Below the pieces are notes generated by a model. The model was not told the origin of the DNA. It was given only the letters and a program-made list of their open reading frames with translations, and ran no database searches. Shown here one piece after another: positions 1 to 9,667 of a stretch of 40,309 nt of DNA. The DNA is taken from contig CAMCYH010000018.1 in NCBI GenBank assembly GCA_945883745.1, forward strand, positions 1 through 40,309, written 5' to 3'. The position numbers and the translations under genes were made by a program. Within the stretch, counting starts at the first letter, position 1; each line of letters starts with the position of its first letter. The DNA comes from Candidatus Kuenenia stuttgartensis (GTDB lineage Bacteria; Planctomycetota; Planctomycetia; Pirellulales; UBA1268).

Positions 1-294
1 GTCGACAGCTCGATCCATTACATCACCGCCTTCCGCCATCGCCTGCATAACGGTGACGCCTTTCATGCGGCGATCGGGACGGCCCATCAGACGGCGGGGC
101 GGGCGATGATTTTTTCAACGTTGGCCTTGGTGGTCGGATTCCTCGCCCTCACCACGAGCGGCTTCATCCCGACCGTCTCCTTCGGCACGCTCTCCTGCCT
201 GACTCTCATCGGAGGCCTGTTCGGAAATCTCGTCGTCCTGCCAGTGCTCCTGACGCTGCTGGGAGGGCGGCTTTGCGGTAACAAACCTGGTTGA
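1..294 (+). CDS. RND/MMPL-family exporter, C-terminal fragment
   Basis: The first 97 codons are open from the window edge in frame 1 and end at a TGA at 292-294, so the gene begins before the window. The visible part starts with a DSSIHYITAFRHR segment, which resembles the stretch before the last two transmembrane helices in RND/MMPL transporters (the usual form is D-D-S/T-I-H/Y with a following F/Y-R). Two hydrophobic helices follow, one with MIFSTLALVVGFLAL and one with LTLIGGLFGNLVVLPVLLTLLG, and a short basic tail. This family moves lipids or hydrophobic compounds across the inner membrane using the proton gradient. The substrate cannot be told from this piece. The 170 bases between it and pepA hold no gene. 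Confidence 0.75.
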   Translation, partial: VDSSIHYITAFRHRLHNGDAFHAAIGTAHQTAGRAMIFSTLALVVGFLALTTSGFIPTVSFGTLSCLTLIGGLFGNLVVLPVLLTLLGGRLCGNKPG

Positions 295-464
295 CAAGCT
301 AAGGACTTGTCAGAAAACCGGCTCGGGGGCGGCGAAAGTCTCGTCGCCGGGCGAGGATACGCCAAGGCTCCTCGAGCGTTCGCCGACCCCCGGGCCTCCC
401 TCGGTTTGTGTGCTAGCCTGCACGAAAATCGTTACAACACTGCGACACTTCAAGGAGTATTGGC

Positions 465-1964
465 ATGACGCGTGAGATGATGTTGGGAACGCAGGCAGCG
501 ACGGTGAAGGCGGCGCCGGCGGCAGCACTCGACACGATTGTGGCCGACGTGATCGTTGTCTTCATGACCGAAGGGGGCGTGGCTGCTGGCATGGCGGCCG
601 AGGTCGATCGGGCGACTGGCGGTCTCCTTACGCGGCTGGCTGACAGCGGTGATCTCACCGGGAAACGGTATGAGACCGTGCCCCTGTTGGCGCCCCCCCA
701 TCTCAAGGCCGGCCAGTTGCTCGTGGTCGGCCTGGGGAAACGTGAGGAGGTGGATCTCGGTACCTGCTTCCGTGCCGCTGCCACAGCCGCACGCATCGTG
801 GCCGCCCGGCCGCGGGCGAAGGTGGCGTTTCTCCGGGAGAGTTTCTGGTCGGATGCGCAGGCCGAGCAGGCTGTGGCCGGAGCGATCACCGGCATGGTGG
901 GCCAGGATCTCTACCGTGCGGAGAAGAAGCGGACGCCGTTCGGTGAGACGCTCTGGATTGGCACCTCAACCGAGGCAGTGGCCCGGGGCACAATCCTCGG
1001 CGACGGCGTCAACCTCGCCCGCTACCTCGTGAACCTTCCACCCGATGACCTCTACCCGGAATCGTTCGCCGAGCAGGCGGCCACGGTCGCCGGGCAGACC
1101 GGGATGGAGGTCGAGATCTGGGACGAGCATCGACTCTCCCGCGAAGGCTGCCGAGCGATGCTCGCCGTGGGCCGCGGCAGCGTCCGTCCACCCCGACTCG
1201 TACTCCTCACGTACCGTGGACGAGGCGGCGATACTCCGCCCGATCTGGCGCTGGTCGGCAAGGGAGTGACCTTCGATTCCGGCGGCCTGTCGCTCAAGCC
1301 GTCGGAAGGCATGCTGACGATGAAGTGTGATATGGCTGGTGGGGCAACGATGCTCGCCGCCGCCGCCACGATCGCCACCCTGAAGCTGCCGATCAATCTG
1401 GTCGCCGCTATCGGACTGGTCGAAAATATGACCGGTCCGGCTGCCTACAAACTCGGCGACGTGATCACCGCCCGCAGCGGCACGACGATCGAGATCCACA
1501 ACACAGACGCCGAGGGCCGCGTGGTTCTGGCCGACGTGCTGGACGTGGTGCGTGGCCTCGGTCCGCAGCGAATCGTCGATGCGGCAACGCTCACCGGCGC
1601 CTGCGTGGTGGCCCTCGGCCTCGACGTGGCCGGACTGTTCACCAATGACCAGCCGCTCTGCGACGCCGTTGCCGACGCCGCCCGAGCCATGGGGGAGCCG
1701 GTCTGGCAACTGCCTATGTTCCCGGAGTATGACGAACAGATCAAAAGTGAGGTGGCCGATATCAAGAACGTCGGCGAAGGCCGCTGGGGGGGCGCGATCA
1801 CTGCTGCTAAGTTCCTGGAGCGGTTTGTGGGCAGCATCCCGTGGACGCACGTCGACATCGCTGGGCCGGCCTTTGCGGAAAAGCCGAAGCCATGGATCGA
1901 CGGCGGCGGCACCGGCACCCTCGTGCGAACCCTCGTCACCCTCGCCCAACGCCTCTCACAGTAA
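465..1964 (+). CDS. pepA: Leucyl aminopeptidase (M17 family)
   Basis: Cytosolic metallo-aminopeptidase that removes N-terminal residues from peptides, using two divalent metal ions. The 499-residue length is normal for the family. The N-terminal non-catalytic domain (about 1-170) is followed by the catalytic domain. The M17 signature NTDAEGR is at residues 346-352, and the metal-binding segment VGKGVTFDSGGLSLKP followed by MKCDMAGGA is present upstream of it. The start at 465 is preceded by AAGGAG at a good distance. The last nine bases overlap the 3' end of the convergent oligopeptidase gene. Together the two genes could finish peptide breakdown, with PepF cutting oligopeptides and PepA trimming them; that link is an inference from position. 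Confidence 0.95.
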   Translation: MTREMMLGTQAATVKAAPAAALDTIVADVIVVFMTEGGVAAGMAAEVDRATGGLLTRLADSGDLTGKRYETVPLLAPPHLKAGQLLVVGLGKREEVDLGTCFRAAATAARIVAARPRAKVAFLRESFWSDAQAEQAVAGAITGMVGQDLYRAEKKRTPFGETLWIGTSTEAVARGTILGDGVNLARYLVNLPPDDLYPESFAEQAATVAGQTGMEVEIWDEHRLSREGCRAMLAVGRGSVRPPRLVLLTYRGRGGDTPPDLALVGKGVTFDSGGLSLKPSEGMLTMKCDMAGGATMLAAAATIATLKLPINLVAAIGLVENMTGPAAYKLGDVITARSGTTIEIHNTDAEGRVVLADVLDVVRGLGPQRIVDAATLTGACVVALGLDVAGLFTNDQPLCDAVADAARAMGEPVWQLPMFPEYDEQIKSEVADIKNVGEGRWGGAITAAKFLERFVGSIPWTHVDIAGPAFAEKPKPWIDGGGTGTLVRTLVTLAQRLSQ

Positions 1965-3764
1965 CCCACCCAACTCATCGACCAGTTCACCGAACCGGGT
2001 GAGGGCCGTGGCGACGGGCTCGGGCTGCTCCAGGTCGACGCCCGCATCCCGGAGGAGATCGAGGGGCCACTTCGAACAGCCTCCCCTCAGGAACGCCTGA
2101 TAGGCGGCCAGCTCCGCGGGGCCTCCTTCGGCGACCTTCTTGGCCAGCGTGATCGCGGCCGCCAGGCCGGTGGCATACTTGTAGACATAGAAGGCGTTAT
2201 AGAAGTGGGGAATTCGCAGGCATTCCAGCTCCAGCTGGGTGTCGACGGCAAACCGTGGGCCAAAGTAGGCGTCGAGCAACTCGCGGTAGATGCCGCGGAT
2301 CCGCTCGAGCGTGAGTGGCTCACCCGCCTCCACCGACGCGTGGCTCTTTCGCTCGAATTCGGCAAACATCGTCTGTCGCACGATCGTCGCCCGGATCGAG
2401 TCGATCTCGCGGGAGATGATCGCCGCCTTCTCCAGGGGCGAACTGGCCCGCTGAAGAAGGAGCCGGGTGAGCAGCTGCTCGTTGAACGTGCTGGCCACCT
2501 CGGCCACGAAGATCGTGTAGCCGGAGTACTGATAGGGCTGAGCCTCGCTCGACATCCGGGTGTGCATCGAGTGGCCAGCCTCATGGGTCAGCGTGAAGAC
2601 GTGCTCGATCGCCTCCTCCTGAAAATTCATCAGGATGTAGGGGTCGGAGTCGTAGGTTCCCGAGCTGAAGGCACCCGACTGCTTGCCCGTATTGGGATAG
2701 CGGTCGCACCAGCGGCCCCGCAGACCCTGCGCCAGCCGCGTGCAGTAGTCCTGCCCGAGCGGCCGCAGTGACTCGATCACGACAGCGACCGCCTGGTCCC
2801 AGGTATGCCGCTGTTCCAACTCCGGCACGAGCGGCACGTAGCAGTCGTAATGGTGGATCTCATCGAGCCCGAGCACCCGCTTCCGCAGATCGTAGTACCG
2901 ATGGACGGCCGGCAGGTGAGCCCGCACCGCGGCGATCAGCTGATCATAGACGGCCAGCGGCACGTTGTCGGCAAAGAGCGCCGCCTCGACAGCGCTGGGA
3001 TAGTTTCGCACCCGCGCGGCATAGACATCTCGCTCGTTGGAGCCGGAGAGCGTTGCGGCCAGCGTATTGGCGTGGGCTTGATACTGGTCGTAGAACTGAT
3101 GAAACGTCGTGCGACGAACCTCGGGCGAGGTGTCGTGGAGGAGTGTGACGAACGTGGCATTCGAGAGCTCGACCTGCTCTCCCCGTCCATTGGCGACCGC
3201 ACCAAACTTCAGGTCGGCGTCGGTGAGCTGCCGAAACACCTTGCCCGCCGTGCCGGCGAATGTCCCCTGCATCGCAAGGAGCTTTTCCTCCCGCTCCGAG
3301 AGCACGTGCGGCCGCGTCCGCACCAGCCGTTCGACAAGGAGCCGACAGTCGGCGAGCGCGGGCCGGCCAAGCCATTCGGTGAGCGTGGCCGCGGGAATCG
3401 CCATGATCTCAGGCCGAATGAAGCTCGCCTTCTCCCCGGCCCGCGTGGCCACGTGCTGGAAGCGGCCCACCATTCGCTGCGCTTCAGGGGCCGCCTGATC
3501 CTCGCTGGCCCGCAAATGGGCATAGGTGCCGATCCGATCGCCCTCGCGATCCATCTCCAGATCAAATTCCAGGCACTCGGCCAGCCGCTCCGCACTCGAC
3601 GCAAGCGTGCTGGCAAACGCCTCATACCCCGGAATTCGCTGCTCCCACGCCCTGAGCGCCTCCTCCCACTCGACATCCGAGCGAAACAGGCTGGCCAGAT
3701 CCCAGGTATCCCCCACGGCCACATCCTTCCGCGCGGGCAACGTCTTTACGGCTGGAGCATTCAT
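1956..3764 (-). CDS. pepF: Oligoendopeptidase F (M3 family)
   Basis: Zinc metallopeptidase of the M3 family that cleaves short peptides in the cytosol. The product is 602 residues, the usual size for PepF. The zinc motif HEAGH is at residues 394-398, inside FTLTHEAGHSMHT, and the typical C-terminal part with HFYNAFYVYKYATGLA is intact. The frame is open for 12 more codons upstream, but the ATG at 3764 (MNAPAVKTLP) was chosen because GGAAAGG lies just before it. The gene ends nine bases inside the convergent pepA. Its 5' side is unusual: an inverted-repeat element (3835-3975) begins 70 bases upstream of the start codon and may be part of its leader. Confidence 0.93.
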   Translation of the reverse strand: MNAPAVKTLPARKDVAVGDTWDLASLFRSDVEWEEALRAWEQRIPGYEAFASTLASSAERLAECLEFDLEMDREGDRIGTYAHLRASEDQAAPEAQRMVGRFQHVATRAGEKASFIRPEIMAIPAATLTEWLGRPALADCRLLVERLVRTRPHVLSEREEKLLAMQGTFAGTAGKVFRQLTDADLKFGAVANGRGEQVELSNATFVTLLHDTSPEVRRTTFHQFYDQYQAHANTLAATLSGSNERDVYAARVRNYPSAVEAALFADNVPLAVYDQLIAAVRAHLPAVHRYYDLRKRVLGLDEIHHYDCYVPLVPELEQRHTWDQAVAVVIESLRPLGQDYCTRLAQGLRGRWCDRYPNTGKQSGAFSSGTYDSDPYILMNFQEEAIEHVFTLTHEAGHSMHTRMSSEAQPYQYSGYTIFVAEVASTFNEQLLTRLLLQRASSPLEKAAIISREIDSIRATIVRQTMFAEFERKSHASVEAGEPLTLERIRGIYRELLDAYFGPRFAVDTQLELECLRIPHFYNAFYVYKYATGLAAAITLAKKVAEGGPAELAAYQAFLRGGCSKWPLDLLRDAGVDLEQPEPVATALTRFGELVDELGGLL

Positions 3765-3834
3765 GAAGAGCACCTTTCCTTTCAAGTATGAGCCGGACAA
3801 TCAGGCAAAGCGCGCATGCCCGGGTTGGTGACGC

Positions 3835-3975
3835 GGCGAGGGGCTGCCCGTACCACATCGCCGGACGCTCACTACGGGCATCGTGCCCTCCGTTCGCTCG
3901 ATGCCAGCTTCGCTTTCGGCATCCTGCCTGCGCTTGCTGCCAACGCCGGCTCCGTGGCACGGGCAACCCCTCGCC
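3835..3975 (-). repeat. Dispersed inverted-repeat element, copy 1
   Basis: A 141-bp element bounded by 22-bp inverted repeats at 3835-3856 and 3954-3975 with two mismatches. The core of the right arm is GTGGCACGGGCAACCCC. A second hairpin is at 3876-3888 (GGGCA-TCG-TGCCC). The inside is clearly homologous to copies at 37935, 38102 and 39918. The strand given is the one on which the arm mismatches become G-U pairs. On that strand the element is read toward pepF, ending 70 bases before its start codon. It carries no gene. Confidence 0.85.
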
Positions 3976-4174
3976 CATATCCAAAGATGAGGCGGGCAAA
4001 CACCTGGGATTCTTGTTTGGTGAAGGCCGGGATCGGCGGATGCTCGACGAGCGTTAGGAACTTTCGAGCCGCAGCAGGTGGCACCCGCCATGCGACGGGC
4101 AAGCGAGGAAGTTTCTCCGCGAGGAGACATCTGCCGTCCCGGCCGGTTGGGCGAGTGGAGCAGGTGGGTCAGCA
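3976..4174. other. Intergenic remainder between fabH and copy 1
   Basis: About 200 bases downstream of the fabH stop. There is a short stem with a GCGA loop (CTCC-GCGA-GGAG) near 4117-4128. A minus-strand open frame of 76 codons (4102 down to 3872) has about 43 residues before it runs into the repeat element. I recognise no family in it and see no ribosome binding site, so I do not call it a gene. No intrinsic terminator with a T-run is visible after fabH. Confidence 0.4.
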
Positions 4175-5197
4175 TCACAACCTCCACACGGCACTCCCCC
4201 AGGCGAGCCCGCCACCGAAGCCACACACTACGACGGTGCTCCCCGGCCCGACGCGGCCGGCCCGCCAGGCCTCGTCGAGGGCCAGCGGGATCGACCCGCT
4301 CGAGGTGTTGCCGTAGCGGTCGAGGTTGATCGCCATCTTCTCCGCCGGGATGCCGAGCGCCGCCCGGGCTCCCTCGATGATGCGGGCGTTGGCCTGGTGA
4401 AGCACGAACAGGTCGATTGCCTCCAGCGGCAGTCCCGCACGCTCGACCACCTGGCGAACGTTCTCCTCGACCAGTCGAATGGCCCACTTGAAGACCGCAC
4501 GACCATCCATCTGCATGAACTGCTCCCGCCGCGTTGCGCCCTCGGCCGTGATGGGCTGCCGGGAGCCGCTCATGGGGCAGGCGAGCAGGCCCGCCCCACG
4601 ACCATCGGAGCCGAGGGCGGAGGCGAGCAGCCCGCGATCCGGGCCGCCGGTCGCCTCCAGCAGCACCGCGCCGGCACCGTCGCCGAACAGTGGCCAGGTC
4701 TTGATGTCGGCCGGGTCGACCACACGAGAGTTCGTGTCGGCGCCGACAACGAGCACGAGGTGACTCGTTCCGGCCGCCAGGAATTGCGCCGCCGTCACCA
4801 GCGCATAGGCGAAGCCGGCGCAGGCCGCCGTGACATCCATCGCCGGGGCATCGAGGCCGAGCGCTTCCTGCACGATGCACGCCGTCGAAGGGATGCACAT
4901 GTCGGGCGTGAACGTGCCGAGCACAAGCAGATCAATCGCCGCCGGGTCGATGCCAGCCATGGCGATCGCCTCCCGAGCCGCCGCCGTGGCAAGATCGCTG
5001 GTGGCGATGTCCGGGGTCGCATGCCGCCGCTGATGGATGCCCGATCGCTCCACGATCCACTGCGGATCACAGCCGAGGTGGGCCAGGTCGGCATTCGTCA
5101 CGACCGACGCCGGCACATGGCTGCCGATCCCAGCCAGACGAAACCCCACGGCCCGACCGAAGCGGGAATGGCGCGGCGAGGTGAGAATTTCGGACAT
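4175..5197 (-). CDS. fabH: 3-oxoacyl-ACP synthase III (KAS III)
   Basis: Condenses acetyl-CoA with malonyl-ACP to start type II fatty acid synthesis in the cytosol. The 340-residue protein has the thiolase fold with the complete catalytic triad: Cys126 in TAACAGF, His267 in VLHQAN, and Asn297 in YGNTSSGS. The C-terminal glycine-rich loop (VVVCGFGGGLAWGS) is typical. It starts 15 bases after the DUF4340 gene on the same strand, so it is probably the last gene of the transcription unit that contains the Gld-like exporter. No clear Shine-Dalgarno site precedes the ATG. There are no other fab genes beside it; a FabZ-like gene lies 16 kb away. KAS III relatives can use other acyl starters, so the acetyl preference is an assumption. 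Confidence 0.93.
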   Translation of the reverse strand: MSEILTSPRHSRFGRAVGFRLAGIGSHVPASVVTNADLAHLGCDPQWIVERSGIHQRRHATPDIATSDLATAAAREAIAMAGIDPAAIDLLVLGTFTPDMCIPSTACIVQEALGLDAPAMDVTAACAGFAYALVTAAQFLAAGTSHLVLVVGADTNSRVVDPADIKTWPLFGDGAGAVLLEATGGPDRGLLASALGSDGRGAGLLACPMSGSRQPITAEGATRREQFMQMDGRAVFKWAIRLVEENVRQVVERAGLPLEAIDLFVLHQANARIIEGARAALGIPAEKMAINLDRYGNTSSGSIPLALDEAWRAGRVGPGSTVVVCGFGGGLAWGSAVWRL

Positions 5198-5212
5198 CGG
5201 TAGCCGCTGCGG

Positions 5213-6847
5213 TTATTTGCTGTCGTCGGCAGGCTTTTTCTGGATGACCGCATCCCGGCCAAGACGAATCTTCTGACACTCCGCATCGGAAACCACGTAA
5301 TACCAATCGGCGAACCGGGCGTTGAGCTCGCGAATCCGCTTTTGGGCGGCCTTCACCTTGTCGTCGTACTCCTCCTGTTTGCGGCGGTTCTCGCGCTCCA
5401 CCCGCCGGCGTTCCTCAACGGCCGCCTGGGCCTTGGCCTCCTCTTCGTCGGCCTTCTTCAAAGCGTCCGCCGCACCTTCCGTGGCCGCACCGCCGGCCGT
5501 TTCGTCCTCCTTCGAACCCTGCCCTTCCGAGTCAGCTTTCTTGTCACCGTCTTGCTTTTTCGCCGACTCACCAGCCTCCGGCAGGTCAGGCACCGGCTCG
5601 AGTTCAGGCCTCGGGAGAATCGCTTCGTTGTAGCGAGCCATCACCAGCAGGTAGCGGCCGCTCGTCTCACCGCCGTCAACACTCGAATCAGTCTTCTTGC
5701 CGACGTCCGACTGCCCCTCGACCGCCGTAGTGGGGGCACCAAACCGCAGCACGTACTCGACACCGTCCTTCATGCCCACGATCGTCTGACCGTCGGTCGA
5801 GAGGATCTCACCGCTTGGCAGGGGCAGAAAGCCTCGCTGTTGCATCGAGGCTACCGCCTCGGGATCCCCGGTAAACTGCTCGGCCGCCCTCAGGTCGGCG
5901 CTCAGCCCCGAGGGCTTGCGGACGACGTCGATGATCTTGAGGTCCCCAAGCGCGTTGCGGAGGTCGTTAAGTTTGGCCGAGGCAAGCTCTTCGCCTTCGG
6001 CCAGTGACTCTTCTTTCGCCTTCTTGTCGTTGCCGAAGACCTCGAGCAACTCCAGCGACCATTTCCCCTCCTTGTCGTCATACGTGAGGTCGATCCGGCT
6101 CTTTCGCTGCTGATCGACCATCAGTCGCCCATTCGACTCGACGGCCCCGAGCGTGTAGTCATCAAGGACGATTTTCCGGACATCCCACGGCGAGAGCTGG
6201 AGCAGGTCCTTCTCGATCCAGTCGCCAAATCGACTCGAAAACTTTGACGTATCGAGTTCCACCCGATAGACCGGGTCCTGCCCCGCCTTGCGAACGAACC
6301 GCAGCGTGCGTCCGCCATCGGCACCGGCGGGCTGCTTGTCTTCCTTGCCGATGATCAAGCGGGCAAGCTTCGTACCTGCGGCGTCGCGGATCTCCACCAG
6401 CTGACCGACACCCGTCATGCCCGGCTTGATCTTGTCGGCGTCAGGCTCGATCACACCATAGGTCTCGTGATCACCCGGGGACGTGCTCACCACCTCGAGG
6501 ATCGGCCGGTCGATAAGTTCGGTGGCGGCCACGGCAAGCTGATCCTTCGCGTCGGCCGGGTAGTTTTGCTGTGACGGCAGCACCCACACGCCGCCCGACT
6601 GCACCACCTTGAAGGGCTGGAGCGTGGCCAATTCGTCGTCGTAACTGAGGATCTCCAGACTCGCCGCCTTGCCCGCGTCGGAAAACTCGGGAAACAGCAG
6701 CCGCTCGGCTTCGGGTTGAACGTCGCGGCTCTTGAACCGCGGCTGGGCGATCGCACCCAACAGCAGCATTCCCAGGCCCGCCAGCACGAAGATGGCGGTC
6801 TTTCGCATGACGGGCGACATGGGATCGGTGGCACTGTGCTCATCCAT
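5213..6847 (-). CDS. DUF4340 domain protein linked to Gld-like ABC exporter
   Basis: A membrane-anchored protein of 544 residues. One N-terminal helix (about residues 14-33, TAIFVLAGLGMLLLGAIAQ) is followed by a large extracytoplasmic domain with the repeated beta-rich pattern of DUF4340. There is an acidic, lysine- and glutamate-rich segment around residues 415-480 and a C-terminal coiled coil with many charged residues. The ATG at 6847 is preferred over an in-frame GTG at 6850 because GGAGA lies about nine bases before it. It follows the GldF-GldG fusion by 43 bases. DUF4340 proteins often sit in this position beside GldG-like exporters, so it is probably an accessory subunit of that complex. 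The exported substrate is unknown. Confidence 0.82.
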   Translation of the reverse strand: MDEHSATDPMSPVMRKTAIFVLAGLGMLLLGAIAQPRFKSRDVQPEAERLLFPEFSDAGKAASLEILSYDDELATLQPFKVVQSGGVWVLPSQQNYPADAKDQLAVAATELIDRPILEVVSTSPGDHETYGVIEPDADKIKPGMTGVGQLVEIRDAAGTKLARLIIGKEDKQPAGADGGRTLRFVRKAGQDPVYRVELDTSKFSSRFGDWIEKDLLQLSPWDVRKIVLDDYTLGAVESNGRLMVDQQRKSRIDLTYDDKEGKWSLELLEVFGNDKKAKEESLAEGEELASAKLNDLRNALGDLKIIDVVRKPSGLSADLRAAEQFTGDPEAVASMQQRGFLPLPSGEILSTDGQTIVGMKDGVEYVLRFGAPTTAVEGQSDVGKKTDSSVDGGETSGRYLLVMARYNEAILPRPELEPVPDLPEAGESAKKQDGDKKADSEGQGSKEDETAGGAATEGAADALKKADEEEAKAQAAVEERRRVERENRRKQEEYDDKVKAAQKRIRELNARFADWYYVVSDAECQKIRLGRDAVIQKKPADDSK

Positions 6848-6890
6848 CACAAAACTCTCCGAAAAGGATCTGACTTTGTTCCGCCGGCAA

Positions 6891-9644
6891 TCATCGCAGC
6901 CGTGATTTCGCCACGCCTTCCCGCTCCTTGGCCCGGCGTCGGAAGAACACCATGAAGGCCACCACGAGGGGCGGTATCGGCGGTAGGAGCACAGCCAGCC
7001 ACTTCTGCCGATCCTGCTCCTGGCGGATCTTGCTCTCCAGTTTTCGCTCCACGGCGTCGACCTCGGCGTCTCGCTTCCGTTTCAGTTGCTCGATCTTCGT
7101 GTCGAGCCGCCGTTGTGCCAGTCGCTGTCGACTGGCCAGTTGCTGGACGGCCTGCATGGCCGCTTGTGGATCACTGTCTCCCTGCGCCTCCATGTCCTTG
7201 ATCTTCTGCTCGAACTCGCCGATCTCCTTCTGCATCTCCGAGTTGGCATCCCGCTCGGCCTTGTCAAACTCTGCGAGGTAGGCCGCCCGCTGGAGATCGG
7301 CCTGCTCGCGGGACTCGGCCACGGTGTCCTCGATCCGCTCGAGCGTGCGATGTTTCGGCTTTCGCTTGCGAATTTCCAGGAACCGGTCGTCACCGGCGAG
7401 ATGATCAAGAATGTTCAGCACAAACGTGACGTTGTCGAAGTCGAGGCCGAACACCTCGTCGGGACGGTTCCGCAGACCGAAAATTCGCCCATCCATCAGG
7501 TCGATGTCGGTGACCACCACCGCCCGAATCGGTCGGGCCGTGCCCGCTTCTTCCCCGCTCTTTTCGCTCGTGTCGGTCGTCGGCTGTCGCTCGATGAGGG
7601 CGGCGAGCACCATCGCCTGCTTGCCCGGCTGTTCGAAGTTTCGCAACGCCCGCATGTCGCCTGGATTGGCCATGATCTGATTGACCTCGATCGTGCCCGA
7701 CCGAGTGCCAGTCTGCACCAGTGGCACCCACTCGATGTTGGCGGCATCGTCCTTGGAAAGCGCGCCCGGAAACGGGAAGAGCACTTCCTGCAGACCGGCC
7801 GTGATGGGCTGCGTCTCATTGAAGCCGGCTACCGACCTGCCCTTCTCGACGTCGCTCAGATTGGCGTCGATGAAGACAAACTCGCTCGGCAGCTCGAGTT
7901 TCACGTGCGGGTTGTAGTCTTGCCAAATGACGAACGGATCGGAACCCGTCTGCCCCATCGCCGGGCGACCGCCCGAAGCAAGGTTCACCCCGAGTGCCCG
8001 CCAGAGCTGATTCAGGTCGCCTTTGGGCTGCCCCTGCGGACCAAACATCGCCATCGGCCCCATCGGGCTGCGCCGCGGCTGCGATGTACCGGGCACGCCC
8101 ATCATCAAGACCGGGAGCGGATCCTCGAAGATGGCCGTTGGCTGGCCGGCCTGCACGGCTGCCACGAAATGCCCCATCTGCTCCGGCCCCAGCGACGAGG
8201 GCTGCACTGCCAGGAGCACGTCGTAGGTCTCGGTGATCGGTGCTGCGGGGTCGACCTGGACCACGTCGTACTGCTTTTCAAGCTCCTCGAGCACCGCCTG
8301 CCGCGGCTGCTGCTGGCCGTTGGCCATGTCGAAGCCGCCGAACAAATTGGCGTCGGTCGTGAGCACACCGAGCCGCTTCCGCTTTTGCTGGGCGGCAGTC
8401 GCAATCGATCGGATCAGCTCGTATTCGACCGGTGTGCCCTTGTCGAAAAACGGCACCACTACCTTCTCCAGGCCGCACTGGATCGCACAGCCGAGAAAGA
8501 TCTCCTCCTCGCGGTAGGCGCCCCGCACCCGGGAGAGGACGGTGACCGGCTCGATGCCGAATTGCTGGCTGGCCAGCGAGGCCGCCTCGGTCTTGGGCTC
8601 GGTATCGATCACATCGACCCGTACCTTCCCCCGCCCGAGCCGCTGGAACTGCCGCAGCATGTTGAGGAGCGTGAGCCGCGTCTGGGCGTAGTCCTCGGGA
8701 ACCGTCGGACTGATGTAGGCAGTGATATCGATCGGCCGCGGCGTCTCGAGGGTGTTCAGCAGCCGCCGTGTGTCGGGGGCCAGGGAACTGATCCGCTCTG
8801 CCGACAAATCAGCACGAACATCCATTCCCCGGAAGAGCAGCACCGCCCCCATCGCCGCCGCCGCGACACCGAGCGTTCGCACGAGGTAGTGTACGCCCAT
8901 CTGGTTGCCATCACGTCGACCGGTCCAATGCCGCCGACCGATGAGCACCATCGCGATGTAGAGACAGATCGCGGCAATCCCCAGGAAATAGGCGATGCTC
9001 GACAGGCTCAGCACACCGCGGCCAAAGTCGGAGAAGTGCTCCGCCAGACTCCAGCCGCGGACCCGCTCGGCCAGCCGCGGGCCCATCACGCTGCTGGCCT
9101 GGTCGGCGACGGCGAGCGGTGCGTTGAAGAGCAGGCCCAGGATAAAGGCCACCGTGAGGTTGCTCGTCAGAAAGCTGGCTACCATCCCGATGGCGAGCAT
9201 CGCTAGCCCGGTGAACCAATATCCGAGGTAGTTGGAGAGAAACAGGCCCCCGTCGGGTGTTCCCCAGCGGAGCAGGATGACGAGATTACAGATGCAGGAG
9301 AACAGCAGGGCCACCGTATAGATACCGACCGCGGCCAGATATTTGCCGAACACCACCTCCCAGTCGCTCGCCGGAATCGTCAGCAACAGCTCGTCGGTGC
9401 CCTGTCGCCGCTCATCCGCCCACACACTCATGGTGATGGCGGGCACGAAGACGAGCAGGATGTACGGCAGGTAACGGTTGAGCTGGTCGAGGTTGGCGAG
9501 GTTGGAGTTGAAAAACTCCGGCGGCCAGAAAGCGGCCAACGATCCCAGCAGCACGAACACGCAAATGAAGACGTAGCCGGTGGGATTGGAAAAATAGGAG
9601 ACAAAATTCCGCTTGAAGACCGCGTCGAGTACGTGCCACTTCAT
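6891..9644 (-). CDS. Fused ABC-2 permease (GldF-like) and GldG-like protein
   Basis: A 917-residue membrane protein made of two parts that are separate genes in Bacteroidetes. Residues 1 to about 245 form an ABC-2 type permease with six helices and the MSVWADERRQGTDELLLT segment typical of GldF/NosY-like permeases. After about residue 250 comes a helix (VAAAAMGAVLLFRG) and a large GldG-type extracytoplasmic domain (DITAYISPTVPEDY, GKVRVDVIDTEP). A long charged coiled coil (roughly 770-885) leads into a last helix (WLAVLLPPIPPLVVAFMVFF) and a basic tail. AAAGGA lies before the ATG. It lies 23 bases after its ATPase gene, and the DUF4340 gene follows. Export of an envelope component is likely, but there is no evidence for gliding here. 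Confidence 0.88.
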   Translation of the reverse strand: MKWHVLDAVFKRNFVSYFSNPTGYVFICVFVLLGSLAAFWPPEFFNSNLANLDQLNRYLPYILLVFVPAITMSVWADERRQGTDELLLTIPASDWEVVFGKYLAAVGIYTVALLFSCICNLVILLRWGTPDGGLFLSNYLGYWFTGLAMLAIGMVASFLTSNLTVAFILGLLFNAPLAVADQASSVMGPRLAERVRGWSLAEHFSDFGRGVLSLSSIAYFLGIAAICLYIAMVLIGRRHWTGRRDGNQMGVHYLVRTLGVAAAAMGAVLLFRGMDVRADLSAERISSLAPDTRRLLNTLETPRPIDITAYISPTVPEDYAQTRLTLLNMLRQFQRLGRGKVRVDVIDTEPKTEAASLASQQFGIEPVTVLSRVRGAYREEEIFLGCAIQCGLEKVVVPFFDKGTPVEYELIRSIATAAQQKRKRLGVLTTDANLFGGFDMANGQQQPRQAVLEELEKQYDVVQVDPAAPITETYDVLLAVQPSSLGPEQMGHFVAAVQAGQPTAIFEDPLPVLMMGVPGTSQPRRSPMGPMAMFGPQGQPKGDLNQLWRALGVNLASGGRPAMGQTGSDPFVIWQDYNPHVKLELPSEFVFIDANLSDVEKGRSVAGFNETQPITAGLQEVLFPFPGALSKDDAANIEWVPLVQTGTRSGTIEVNQIMANPGDMRALRNFEQPGKQAMVLAALIERQPTTDTSEKSGEEAGTARPIRAVVVTDIDLMDGRIFGLRNRPDEVFGLDFDNVTFVLNILDHLAGDDRFLEIRKRKPKHRTLERIEDTVAESREQADLQRAAYLAEFDKAERDANSEMQKEIGEFEQKIKDMEAQGDSDPQAAMQAVQQLASRQRLAQRRLDTKIEQLKRKRDAEVDAVERKLESKIRQEQDRQKWLAVLLPPIPPLVVAFMVFFRRRAKEREGVAKSRLR

Positions 9645-9667
9645 GGGTGAAAATCCTTTGGCCGGCT

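Noticed and set aside
3835..3975. Insertion sequence with transposase
   Set aside because: The elements are only about 135 bp and carry no transposase frame. No clear target-site duplication was seen, so a MITE origin remains possible but unproven.
3872..4102. A 76-codon minus-strand frame before repeat copy 1
   Set aside because: The first 43 residues resemble no family I know, there is no ribosome site, and the rest is repeat sequence. It could be a gene remnant but I cannot support it.
3801..4898. A 365-codon minus-strand frame across fabH and repeat copy 1
   Set aside because: It overlaps fabH in another frame and its end is translated repeat DNA. Similar peptide strings (for example ARATEPALA) appear wherever the repeat occurs, so they are not protein evidence.
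7086..9206. A 706-codon open frame on the plus strand
   Set aside because: It lies wholly opposite the GldF-GldG fusion, which has clear domains. High GC makes long antisense frames common, and this one has an Arg/His/Leu-heavy composition with no known motif.
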